Assembly: GCA_029861825.1 (NCBI GenBank)
Contig: JAOTYN010000192.1
Coordinates: 1-7,798, forward strand
Length of the DNA: 7,798 bases
Direction of reading: 5' to 3'
Source: Cyclobacteriaceae bacterium
GTDB lineage: Bacteria; Bacteroidota; Bacteroidia; Cytophagales; Cyclobacteriaceae
Positions 1 to 6,341 of this stretch are shown piece after piece (position 1 is the first letter of the stretch; each line of letters opens with the position of its first letter). Both the position numbers and the translations under genes were made by a program. The notes beneath the pieces were generated by a model that ran no database searches, was not told the DNA's origin, and was given only the letters and a program-made list of their open reading frames with translations.

Positions 1-777
1 GGAACTCATTCCTTGGAACTGACCTATTTTAAAGAAGCGGAGTGGATGCCGCCCCGGTTAGCCCTCAGCGTCAGTACCTCCAAGACCTATCCCACAGATT
101 TGCACGACTTCGATTCATACCCACCTTCGGAAGACCCCGTTGCCGATATTTTAGTACATACTGGCAATGAAGTAAAGCTCCTGCGGGCGTTTTTGGATTA
201 TCAGGGAGACCAGAATCAGCGGTTAACTCATACTATCGGTGTCAGTGAGCCCTGTGGTTTGAATTATGTATATGACTTGGCGCGGGGAAACCTGGTATGT
301 GTATGGCGAGGAGATTTTGTAGATGCTACCCCCATGTGGCATAATCGTGGCGATGGTTCATTTCGGCCATTAGGTGGCACTCAATATATTATGAATGCTC
401 AGCCTATATTTTTGGCTGCTGAGTCCTCAGACCCCCAACTGAAGTCAACGGGGTATCAATTGGAAGAGCAAAACGGCAGGCCAATCTTTACCTATAGTTA
501 TGGCACCCATAAGATTAAAGACCGTCTCTACCCGGATGAGACCAATACCTTCGTCACCCGGGAAATTACAGTAGAAAAACCCACTGCAGGTCTGTTCTTT
601 AAGATTGCCCAAGGTTCGGATATTATTTCCTTGGGTGATGGCCAATATGTCGTAGACGATAAAAGTTTTTACATCAAGATGCATCTTGGAGAGGCGGAAA
701 TTCGTGATGGCCAGACTATCAAGGAATTGGTAGCACCTCTCAATGATCAATCACTAGTTTATTCAATAATATGGTAG
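1..777 (+). CDS. 3' part of a large exported protein of the DUF1080/PA14/cytochrome-associated type (5' end outside window)
   Basis: The frame is open from the first base, and the first residues (GTHSLELTYF.., nt 1-75) already look like the last strands of a PA14- or DUF1080-like beta-sandwich. The gene therefore starts upstream, and the in-frame TTG at 13 is not a credible start. After a Pro/Asp-rich stretch comes a block around nt 190-380 with THTIGVSEP, a Tyr-Asp-Leu-x-Arg-Gly segment and WRGDFVDATPMWHNRG. I recall such blocks from multidomain Bacteroidota and Verrucomicrobia proteins that combine sugar-binding or DUF1080 (3-keto-disaccharide hydrolase) domains with c-type cytochromes. The last ~130 residues look beta-rich. 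No haem motif (CxxCH) and no catalytic residues can be identified in the visible part. The stop overlaps the next gene by 7 bases, implying translational coupling and a shared role in extracytoplasmic carbohydrate oxidation or cleavage. It is clearly coding; the function is inferred. Confidence 0.85.
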   Translation, partial: GTHSLELTYFKEAEWMPPRLALSVSTSKTYPTDLHDFDSYPPSEDPVADILVHTGNEVKLLRAFLDYQGDQNQRLTHTIGVSEPCGLNYVYDLARGNLVCVWRGDFVDATPMWHNRGDGSFRPLGGTQYIMNAQPIFLAAESSDPQLKSTGYQLEEQNGRPIFTYSYGTHKIKDRLYPDETNTFVTREITVEKPTAGLFFKIAQGSDIISLGDGQYVVDDKSFYIKMHLGEAEIRDGQTIKELVAPLNDQSLVYSIIW

Positions 778-2711
778 TAAAGCTAACCTTAAAATTATCA
801 AGCGCCTGTTTCGGGCTTTTAATAATGCTTGGAGGAACCAGTCAGTTATGGGCGCAAAATCCACCCTCAGAATCCCACTACTATTCTATCGCTACCGTTG
901 CCGTTCCTGAAGGTATTCATTTGGAAGTAGGAGGGATTACCACCCTGGAAGATGGCAGAGTGGCATTGTGTACCAGGCGGGGCGACGTCTGGATCATTGA
1001 AAATGCCGCCGCTCAAGAGGGAACCAAACCCCGATTTGTAAAATTTGCCAGTGGTTTACATGAGCCTTTGGGATTAACTTGGAAGCAGGGAGCTCTTTAC
1101 ACTGCTCAAAGAGGGGAGTTAACCAAACTGGTGGATACCAATGGGGATGATCGTGCCGATGTTTATGAAACCATTTATGCCTGGCCACTTTCAGGTCATT
1201 ATCATGAGTACAGTTTCGGTCCTAAGCTGGATGCCCAAGGAAATTTCTTTGTAACGGGTAATGTCGCTTTTGGAAACCAGGAATGGTGGCGAGGTGAAAG
1301 TAGGGTGCCCTGGCGTGGCTGGACCATGAAGATCCATGCTGATGGTACTTTGGAACCCTGGGCTACCGGAATGCGCTCCCCATGTGGGCTGGGAATGTTT
1401 CAAGGACAGCTTTTTTATGCTGACAATCAGGGTGATTGGATGGGTTCCGGAGGTATTTGGCATTTAAAAAAAGGAAGCTTTACAGGACATCCAGCGGGGT
1501 TGAGGTGGACAGGCGAACCAAATTCACCCCTGGATATTACTACGGAGCAGCTCTACGCACGCGTTGACCCTCGCCAACAGAAGCAAGCCGGTCAATACGT
1601 GAAACCGGAAAACATCCGGGACGAGGAAGCCCCCGTGTTTCTTTACCAATTAAAAGATCAGTTCCCAAACTTGCAATTGCCGGCAGTGTGGTTGCCTCAC
1701 GGTGTCCTTGGTATATCCAACTCAGAAATACTGGAAGACCAGACCGAAGGTAAATTCGGCCCATTTGGGGGCCAGTTGTTTGTAGGGGATCAAGGTCAGA
1801 GTAAAATTATGAGGGTGGTATTGGAAAAGATTAAAGGGGAATATCAAGGTGTGGCCTTCGATTTTCGATCTGGATTTCAATCGGGAGTGTTGCGCATGAG
1901 CTGGGGGCACGATGGTTCCCTGTTTGTAGGAGAAACCAATAGAGGATGGGGCTCGGCCGGCCCAAAGACCTCCGGATTACAACGGTTGATCTGGAATGGC
2001 AAAGTTCCTATGGAAATGAAGACCGTCCAGGCACGTGTAGATGGTTTTGAGATTGAATTCACCCATCCAGTGGATGTCAAGACCGCCGAGGACCTGAATA
2101 GTTATGGGGGAATGAGCTACATATACAAGTACCATCCGGTATACGGCAGCCCACCTGTAGACCAGCAGGAGCTTAAGATCAGGGGGGTAAAAGTCTCGGA
2201 CGACCGTCTCAAAGTGCGGGTAGTGATCGACAACTTGCGTAAATATTATGTGCACGAATTAAGACTGCCGGGAATAAAATCAGCATATGGATTGCCGCTG
2301 TTGCACAGTAGGGCTTATTATACTCTGAATAATATCCCGGATGGAGAAAAACTTTCATTATCAGCTCTTAGCACCAAAAGATCATCTGTAAACTCCAGGG
2401 GAATCCCAAAACAAAAGAGTATTCCGAATAAATCCCCCAGGTCCAAAGGGCCGGTGGTCACCTATGGGGAAATAGAGCCTCTTTTGGTGAGCAATACTTG
2501 TATAGCCTGTCACCAGGTAGACAAGCCCCTGGTGGGCCCTTCTTACCAGGATATTGCTAAGAGAAAATACACTATCGAACGTATGGTGGAGCTGATCTAC
2601 AATCCTCAACCTAAGAACTGGCCGGAATATGCCACCCCTATGGCACCTATGCCGCAGGTCCCCAGAAATGAAGCTTTAAAAATTGCTAACTGGATCAATA
2701 CCTTGGATTAA
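771..2711 (+). CDS. Secreted sorbosone-dehydrogenase-like beta-propeller protein with C-terminal mono-haem cytochrome c domain
   Basis: The 646-residue product starts with a signal peptide (hydrophobic residues ~7-25, ending LWAQ), so it acts outside the cytoplasm. Residues ~40-410 resemble the glucose/sorbosone dehydrogenase or NHL-type beta-propeller, with repeated Asp-Gly turns such as TTLEDGRVALCTRRGDVWII, SFGPKLDAQGNFFVT and GHDGSLFVGETNRGW. Residues ~415-530 form a beta-sandwich-like domain often seen in this family (FTHPVDVKTAEDLNSY). A Lys/Ser/Pro linker follows, then a class I cytochrome c domain with the haem motif C577-I-A-C580-H581, a VGPSYQDIAKR segment, and Met624 or Met627 in MAPMP as likely distal ligand. 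By family knowledge such proteins oxidise sugars or alcohols and pass electrons to the attached haem; cofactor and substrate cannot be read here. The ATG at 771 overlaps the upstream stop with no Shine-Dalgarno, fitting coupling. The ApbE gene follows after 3 bases. Confidence 0.93.
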   Translation: MVVKLTLKLSSACFGLLIMLGGTSQLWAQNPPSESHYYSIATVAVPEGIHLEVGGITTLEDGRVALCTRRGDVWIIENAAAQEGTKPRFVKFASGLHEPLGLTWKQGALYTAQRGELTKLVDTNGDDRADVYETIYAWPLSGHYHEYSFGPKLDAQGNFFVTGNVAFGNQEWWRGESRVPWRGWTMKIHADGTLEPWATGMRSPCGLGMFQGQLFYADNQGDWMGSGGIWHLKKGSFTGHPAGLRWTGEPNSPLDITTEQLYARVDPRQQKQAGQYVKPENIRDEEAPVFLYQLKDQFPNLQLPAVWLPHGVLGISNSEILEDQTEGKFGPFGGQLFVGDQGQSKIMRVVLEKIKGEYQGVAFDFRSGFQSGVLRMSWGHDGSLFVGETNRGWGSAGPKTSGLQRLIWNGKVPMEMKTVQARVDGFEIEFTHPVDVKTAEDLNSYGGMSYIYKYHPVYGSPPVDQQELKIRGVKVSDDRLKVRVVIDNLRKYYVHELRLPGIKSAYGLPLLHSRAYYTLNNIPDGEKLSLSALSTKRSSVNSRGIPKQKSIPNKSPRSKGPVVTYGEIEPLLVSNTCIACHQVDKPLVGPSYQDIAKRKYTIERMVELIYNPQPKNWPEYATPMAPMPQVPRNEALKIANWINTLD

Positions 2712-2714
2712 CTT

Positions 2715-3743
2715 ATGTCCGTTAGTTGTGTGATGGGAAGGAAAATACTTGGATTTCTATTTGCCTTAGGCTCGTTAATGCTGGGGACTGGTGTTTCTGG
2801 TCTTGCTCAAGGCGTTAGTCAGACCAAGGTGCTTAAATTAATGGGTTCCCGCTTTGAGGTTACTGCAGTTGCAGAGAATGAAGCGGCTTGCTGGAATGCT
2901 ATAAATGCAGGCATTGCAGAAATACAGCGCATCGAAAAGTTAATTTCTTCTTGGGATCCCAACTCACAAACCAGTATGGTAAACCGGTCGGCCGGTATAA
3001 AACCCATAGCTGTCGATCAAGAGCTTTTCGATTTGGTGGCCAGGGCTAAAAAGGTTTCAAAATTAACTGATGGGGCTTTTGATATCAGCTACGCTTCCAT
3101 GGATAGACTTTGGAAATTTGATGGTACATTGGCTCAAGTACCGGCCGACAGCGCTATAACTAGGGCTCTTGCCTTGATAGGCTACCAGCGCATTATGCTG
3201 GATGGGGAATCTACCACTATCTTTTTGCAGGATAAAGGTATGAAAATTGGTTTTGGAGCTATCGGAAAAGGATACGCTGCTAATCGTGCCCGAATGGTTA
3301 TGAAGGGAATGGGCATTACCAGCGGCCTGGTGAATGCTGGCGGTGATCTCATCGCATGGGGGCAGCAGCCCGACGGATCACCTTGGCGCATTGGTATTAC
3401 AGATCCTAACAATAGGGAGGAAGTGTACTCCTGGTTAAGCATTAACGATCAGGCAGTGGTGACCTCAGGAGACTATGAGCGATTTGTTATGATCGAGGGC
3501 CATCGCTATTCTCATATTATAGATCCACGCAACGGATATCCGGTTAAAGGGATTAAAAGTGTTACTATCATAAGCCCGGATGCCGAACTTTCCGATGCTC
3601 TGGCCACCTCGGTGTTTGTACTGGGAGAAGACCTGGGGCTGGCGCTCATTAATAAGCTTATGGGTATCGAGTGTTTGATCGTCACGGACGACAACCGACT
3701 AATACCCTCCGGCAAGCTGTACTTGAACTACTATAAACCCTAG
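2715..3743 (+). CDS. apbE: FAD:protein FMN transferase (ApbE family), exported
   Basis: ApbE enzymes use FAD and Mg2+ to attach FMN covalently to a Ser/Thr of target proteins outside the cytoplasm. The 342-residue length is normal. Family motifs occur in order: MGSRFEVTAV near the N-terminus, IEKLISSWDPNSQTSMVNR, the GAIGKGYAAN loop (G181-N190), LVNAGGD (G209-G210-D211), the S251-G252-D253-Y254 motif, HIIDPRNGYP (267-276), and D294/T298 in SDALATSVFVLG, which correspond to the Mg-binding residues of the family. The Asp often found before the GAIGKG loop is absent (KIGFGAIGKGY), a variation I believe is common in Bacteroidota. The N-terminus is a signal peptide ending GLAQ, with no lipobox Cys at the right place. 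ATG 2733 (MGRKILGF) is an alternative start that gives a cleaner signal peptide. It is the last gene of the redox operon. No protein in the window carries a recognisable S/T-G-A-S/T flavinylation site, so its substrate is elsewhere. Confidence 0.95.
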   Translation: MSVSCVMGRKILGFLFALGSLMLGTGVSGLAQGVSQTKVLKLMGSRFEVTAVAENEAACWNAINAGIAEIQRIEKLISSWDPNSQTSMVNRSAGIKPIAVDQELFDLVARAKKVSKLTDGAFDISYASMDRLWKFDGTLAQVPADSAITRALALIGYQRIMLDGESTTIFLQDKGMKIGFGAIGKGYAANRARMVMKGMGITSGLVNAGGDLIAWGQQPDGSPWRIGITDPNNREEVYSWLSINDQAVVTSGDYERFVMIEGHRYSHIIDPRNGYPVKGIKSVTIISPDAELSDALATSVFVLGEDLGLALINKLMGIECLIVTDDNRLIPSGKLYLNYYKP

Positions 3744-3749
3744 TTTATA
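3732..3749. terminator. Short inverted repeat at convergent gene ends, possible bidirectional terminator
   Basis: A perfect 7-bp inverted repeat (TATAAAC, loop CCTA, GTTTATA) spans both stop codons of the convergent apbE and outer-membrane protein genes, which are separated by one base. It is palindromic, so it could act for both strands. The stem is AT-rich and has no adjacent T-run, so it is weak as a classical terminator. Confidence 0.3.
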
Positions 3750-4365
3750 AATTGTAGGCAATACCAATATTCACTTTCCAGCTGAATCCGAAATTTTTGT
3801 AGCCCCGGTAATCGAAATTAGTTTCGTGAGCTCTGGCATCATTGCCGTTGAGAGAGGAGATATAGGCGCCCAGGCCCACTCCCTGACTAATGGTGAGATT
3901 TTGACCTATGCTGAAGGTTACGCCGTATCCCAGATGATTGTCTACCAACATCTCAATTACTCGATAATCGGTTTCCTCATATTGGGCCAGCTCTTCGTTG
4001 AATGCGTTTCCTTTCCAACCGTCTTGGACTCTTTGGACTCTAAGGTCATTGGAAAGGTAGAAGTTCCATTTATTGCTGCTAGAACCGGGCCACAAGCGGT
4101 ATCCAACTTTCAGCCCCGATAGCTTGGGCATTTGGGAGGACTGAAATCCCATATTGGAAGCCACTATAATGGTGGGGCCAACTACCAACTGGTTTTTCTG
4201 GGTCCCCCAGGATAAAAAAGGTTCTAGTTGAACGCGTACGGTGTGACTGTAAATCGAGGCTTCGGTGGTGATTCCAGTGGCCATCAAACCAGCAGATTTT
4301 TCCTGCCCCCGGCAGAAGAATGGAACAGCGAAAATAAGGATAAAAATTGCGGATAGATTTCTCAT
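3745..4365 (-). CDS. Small predicted outer-membrane beta-barrel protein
   Basis: The 206-residue product has a clear signal peptide (MRNLSAIFILIFAVPFF, likely cut around CRGQ/EKS; the Cys is not in a lipobox). The mature part is almost wholly made of amphipathic strands with alternating hydrophobic residues and Gly/Tyr/Trp-rich turns, for example VRVQLEPFLSWG, LKVGYRLWPG, WNFYLSNDLRVQRV, HLGYGVTFSIGQNL, QGVGLGAYISSL and FGFSWKVNIGIAYNL. This is typical of 8- to 10-stranded Bacteroidota outer-membrane barrels (OmpA/porin-like). There is no enzymatic motif and the substrate is unknown. Its ATG lies 9 bases after the stop of the phosphatase-like lipoprotein gene on the same strand, so the two are probably co-transcribed. 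The 3' end faces apbE with a one-base gap. Confidence 0.82.
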   Translation of the reverse strand: MRNLSAIFILIFAVPFFCRGQEKSAGLMATGITTEASIYSHTVRVQLEPFLSWGTQKNQLVVGPTIIVASNMGFQSSQMPKLSGLKVGYRLWPGSSSNKWNFYLSNDLRVQRVQDGWKGNAFNEELAQYEETDYRVIEMLVDNHLGYGVTFSIGQNLTISQGVGLGAYISSLNGNDARAHETNFDYRGYKNFGFSWKVNIGIAYNL

Positions 4366-4374
4366 GGTTTTAGG

Positions 4375-5391
4375 TTATTTGAAAAGCTCCCACATTACCT
4401 GTCCGGAGCCGGTGGGTAAATCCATATTCATTAGATAGGCGGCGGTGGTCGCTACATCAACGGATTCGCGTTGGTCAACAATAGCGCGGTTGGCATGAAA
4501 ATCCGGGCCCACCGCAAACAGACTAATATGCATACAACCTTCACAAAAATCACCATGTGACACAAAACCGTCACTTACGCCGTCCTTGTGACGACCGTGA
4601 TCGTTGGTGACCAACATGGTAGTGGTGCCTTTGTAAAAAGGGTCTTGTTGGAGGTATTCCCATATTTCGTAGGTAAGTCTGTCCGTCTCCTCTATTCCAT
4701 TTAGATAGCTATCCCAGTCATTGGCATGACCGTAGTGATCGGGGCCTCTAAAATGGATCAAGACGAAATTCGGTTGATCTTTTTGAAAGACTTCCAGGGC
4801 TTTATCAAAGGTCAGTTGATCATCCCGATTTTGTGTTTCTGTAAGAGGATTGAATCTACCTCGCCATTGCGGATTGACACAATCAGCCAGTACCTGAAGC
4901 TTTTCTTTACTGGTTATTATTTGGGCTTTCTTCGGATTGGTGGCATTCTTCTCCAGCCATAGTTGAAATACCGAAGGATTGTTGGGGACTTCCGATCCAT
5001 CGTTGGACATCCACTGGTAGTTGCCTGTAGTCACCGCAGAATGTCCCGAGGTGGTGTAGGTAGCCCCCTTGTTGTAAAAATTTGTATAATGTATTCCTTG
5101 TGGAGCCAGGTCGTTAGCAAAATGTGGTATGTAGCGCCTTTGAGGATGACCCCAGGTGTCTTCGTAACGAGGACCATCTATTACCACGATTACTACGTTT
5201 TTGGTTTGCAGCTGAGTGGATGATAATGTCGCATTAGACTCTGGGATATTAGTAATAGAGGATTCACACCCGGATAAAAAAATCCAAAATGTCACTAAAG
5301 CTAAAAATGAAAATACCGATTTAATGGGAAAAAATATTGTGAAATCCTTTATTACCAGAGGCTTTGGGAAGTGACTTTCGGTTGATTTCAT
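4375..5391 (-). CDS. Lipoprotein of the alkaline phosphatase / type I phosphodiesterase superfamily
   Basis: The 338-residue product (from ATG 5391) carries a long N-region, a hydrophobic segment (SVFSFLALVTFWIFLSGC) and a lipobox Cys42, so it should be a lipid-anchored extracytoplasmic protein. The alkaline phosphatase/NPP fold signature is complete: D72 in VVIVVIDGPRYEDTW; the likely nucleophile T113 in GATYTTSGHSAVTTG; D218 and H222 in RGPDHYGHAND; D264-H265 in VTNDHGRH; and H279 in FVSHGDF. These are the expected two-zinc ligands and nucleophile. The sulfatase motif CxPxR is absent, so a phosphatase, phosphodiesterase or phosphonatase-like activity is more likely than a sulfatase; the substrate is unknown. 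A C283-x-x-C286 pair next to the last His may form a disulfide or bind metal. An in-frame TTG at 5412 would add seven residues; I prefer the ATG. It probably forms a two-gene unit with the downstream barrel protein. Confidence 0.9.
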   Translation of the reverse strand: MKSTESHFPKPLVIKDFTIFFPIKSVFSFLALVTFWIFLSGCESSITNIPESNATLSSTQLQTKNVVIVVIDGPRYEDTWGHPQRRYIPHFANDLAPQGIHYTNFYNKGATYTTSGHSAVTTGNYQWMSNDGSEVPNNPSVFQLWLEKNATNPKKAQIITSKEKLQVLADCVNPQWRGRFNPLTETQNRDDQLTFDKALEVFQKDQPNFVLIHFRGPDHYGHANDWDSYLNGIEETDRLTYEIWEYLQQDPFYKGTTTMLVTNDHGRHKDGVSDGFVSHGDFCEGCMHISLFAVGPDFHANRAIVDQRESVDVATTAAYLMNMDLPTGSGQVMWELFK

Positions 5392-5420
5392 TGTGCTTCG
5401 TTTAGTGTTCAATCTTTAGT

Positions 5421-5449
5421 ACAGTTTTAGGCCGAAAACCTAACCCTGT
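5421..5449. promoter_or_regulatory. Interrupted dyad in the leader of the phosphatase gene, possible operator or leader hairpin
   Basis: The arms ACAG (5421-5424) plus TTAGG (5427-5431) are matched by CCTAA (5439-5443) plus CTGT (5446-5449), with a symmetric 2x2 mismatch and a 7-base centre. The dyad lies about 30 bases upstream of the phosphatase ATG on the minus strand, where an operator or a leader hairpin could sit. Nine paired bases is modest, so chance is not excluded. Confidence 0.35.
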
Positions 5450-5575
5450 GTTAAAATTGGCCAAAGAAATATGAGCTCAGTTGTTCTGAAAATGTTAAAT
5501 TGATATAAAGTTTTATGCTGGAAGTAAGTACGATGTTATATTAAATCAATAATATAATTCCATCTATTTAATAGA

Positions 5576-5602
5576 TTGATAATGAATTAATTATTAAATT
5601 TG
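5576..5602 (+). promoter_or_regulatory. Candidate Bacteroidota-type promoter for the sigma/OMP operon
   Basis: TAAATTTG at 5595-5602 matches exactly the TAnnTTTG -7 element of the Bacteroidota primary sigma factor. A TTG at 5576-5578 lies 16 bases upstream, slightly short of the usual -33 spacing. Transcription would begin near 5608 and give a leader of about 170 bases that contains the whole nested inverted repeat. A second, poorer candidate is TTGG (5655-5658) with TATATTTT (5680-5687). Confidence 0.45.
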
Positions 5603-5629
5603 GTTGAGAATCTATAACCTGCTAATTGA

Positions 5630-5722
5630 CACAACGCCCAATGGTCGCAGTCGGTTGGTTTCCAGCCCCAGAAATAAAATATATTTTTTTAAACCAACCC
5701 TTTAGACATTGCCGGCGTTGTG
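5630..5722 (+). promoter_or_regulatory. Nested inverted repeat forming a long two-tier hairpin in the sigma-gene leader
   Basis: The outer arms are CACAACGCC-CAATG (5630-5643) and CATTG-cc-GGCGTTGTG (5707-5722): 14 complementary pairs interrupted only by a 2-base bulge (5712-5713). Inside them, GGTTGGTTT (5653-5661) and AAACCAACC (5691-5699) form a perfect 9-bp stem around a 29-base loop ending in seven T. That makes 23 pairs in 93 bases, and both stems are centred on the same point, about 5676. In addition GGTTGG (5653-5658) can pair with the adjacent CCAGCC (5662-5667), one G-U pair included, so two inner folds compete. It ends 55 bases before the sigma start codon. It could be a structured leader or switch, an operator array, or a small palindromic mobile element. 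The structure is seen directly; the function is inferred. Confidence 0.6.
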
Positions 5723-5766
5723 GCTTTTGAAGAAGTGAGTATTTCTATTAAATAGCTACTAAACTT

Positions 5767-5780
5767 AAGGGAAACCCGTG
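5767..5780 (+). promoter_or_regulatory. Shine-Dalgarno-like site and GTG start of the sigma gene
   Basis: AAGGGA (5767-5772) stands five bases before the GTG at 5778, and an in-frame TAA at 5766-5768 rules out any earlier start. A purine-rich site this good is unusual compared with the other genes here, which lack one, and may compensate for the GTG. The GGG can also pair with the CCC just before the start (GGGAAACCC). Confidence 0.5.
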
Positions 5781-6341
5781 TCCGCCGATCCAAAATACTT
5801 AGACACACTCATTTCACGTTGTCGTGAAGGACGTAGTGATAAGCAGGAGGAGCTGTATTTGCTCTTTTACAACTATGCTATGAGTATATGTTTGCGGTAC
5901 TCTAAGGACCGGGAAGAGGCTGTTGAAATTGTGAATGATGGTTTTGTAAAGGTATTTACTAAGCTGAATAAGTACGCCGACCGCACTTCTTTTAAAGCAT
6001 GGTTGCGGCGCATTATGATCAATGCATCCATAGACTACTATCGGAGAAATGAAAAGCACTATCATAATGTGGACATATCCTATGCCAAGCACGAGTTTGT
6101 TACGGAAGATGCCTTGGACAAAATCTCTGAAAAGGAGATTGTGGACCTGATCCAGGAATTGCCACCCTCTTACAGGTTGGTTTTCAACCTATTTGTAATT
6201 GAAGGTTTTAATCACCGGGAAATCTCAGAAAGGCTGAATATTGGAATAGGGACTTCGAAATCGAACCTGGCCATAGCTCGCAGCAAATTAAAGAGGCGCG
6301 TTTTAGGTATTAATAAAGAAAGTTATTTAGATCATGGATGA
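5778..6341 (+). CDS. ECF-type RNA polymerase sigma factor
   Basis: The 187-residue product has the two-domain layout of extracytoplasmic-function sigma-70 factors. Region 2 (about 22-92) includes the core-binding and -10 recognition helices (SKDREEAVEIVNDGFVKVF, FKAWLRRIMINASIDYYRR). Region 4 (about 120-175) includes IQELPPSYRLVFNLFVIEGF and the helix-turn-helix HREISERLNIGIGTSKSNLA, the DNA-reading helix for the -35 element. Length is normal. A stop directly upstream fixes GTG 5778 as the start. The end overlaps the start of the next gene by 8 bases (ATGGATGA), so the two are translationally coupled, as expected for a sigma factor and its partner regulator. Regulation probably involves the long structured leader at 5630-5722. 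The sigma would direct RNA polymerase to an unknown regulon, possibly including its own promoter. Confidence 0.95.
   Translation: MSADPKYLDTLISRCREGRSDKQEELYLLFYNYAMSICLRYSKDREEAVEIVNDGFVKVFTKLNKYADRTSFKAWLRRIMINASIDYYRRNEKHYHNVDISYAKHEFVTEDALDKISEKEIVDLIQELPPSYRLVFNLFVIEGFNHREISERLNIGIGTSKSNLAIARSKLKRRVLGINKESYLDHG

Larger units (their letters stand above)
5392..5777. other. AT-rich divergent intergenic region (386 bp)
   Basis: I see no plausible gene here. The region separates the divergent phosphatase and sigma-factor genes. Its middle (about 5500-5620) is very AT-rich, with several short AT palindromes, e.g. TTATATT/AATATAA at 5536-5557, of doubtful meaning. It contains, left to right, a dyad near the phosphatase gene (5421-5449), a consensus-like promoter for the sigma gene (5576-5602), and a more GC-rich nested inverted repeat (5630-5722), each listed separately. 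No exact TAnnTTTG was found pointing at the phosphatase gene. Confidence 0.8.

Noticed and set aside
3826..4122. 98-codon open frame on the plus strand
   Set aside because: It is antisense to the signal-peptide-bearing outer-membrane protein gene, which has much better coding character.
4375..5391. Sulfatase assignment for the phosphatase-superfamily lipoprotein
   Set aside because: The Cys/Ser-x-Pro-x-Arg formylglycine motif is missing; the nucleophile region reads TTSGHS as in phosphodiesterase-like members.
5536..5557. TTATATT/AATATAA inverted repeat
   Set aside because: It is only A/T in a very AT-rich stretch, so it is expected by chance.
5630..5722. MITE with target-site duplication
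   Set aside because: No direct repeat abuts the two outer ends; a TTGA occurs on both sides but is four bases away from the right end. Kept only as an alternative.
5630..5722. tRNA or tRNA-like gene (CGGTTGGT resembles a D-arm)
   Set aside because: There is no T-loop GGTTCRAAYCC, anticodon arm or acceptor arrangement.
5629..5723. Integron attC-like recombination site (AAC...GTT ends around a foldable 95-base segment)
   Set aside because: The ends ACACAAC and GTTGTGG miss the RYYYAAC/GTTRRRY consensus at more than one position, the typical unpaired central spacers and extrahelical bases are not evident, and no integrase or cassette array is visible.
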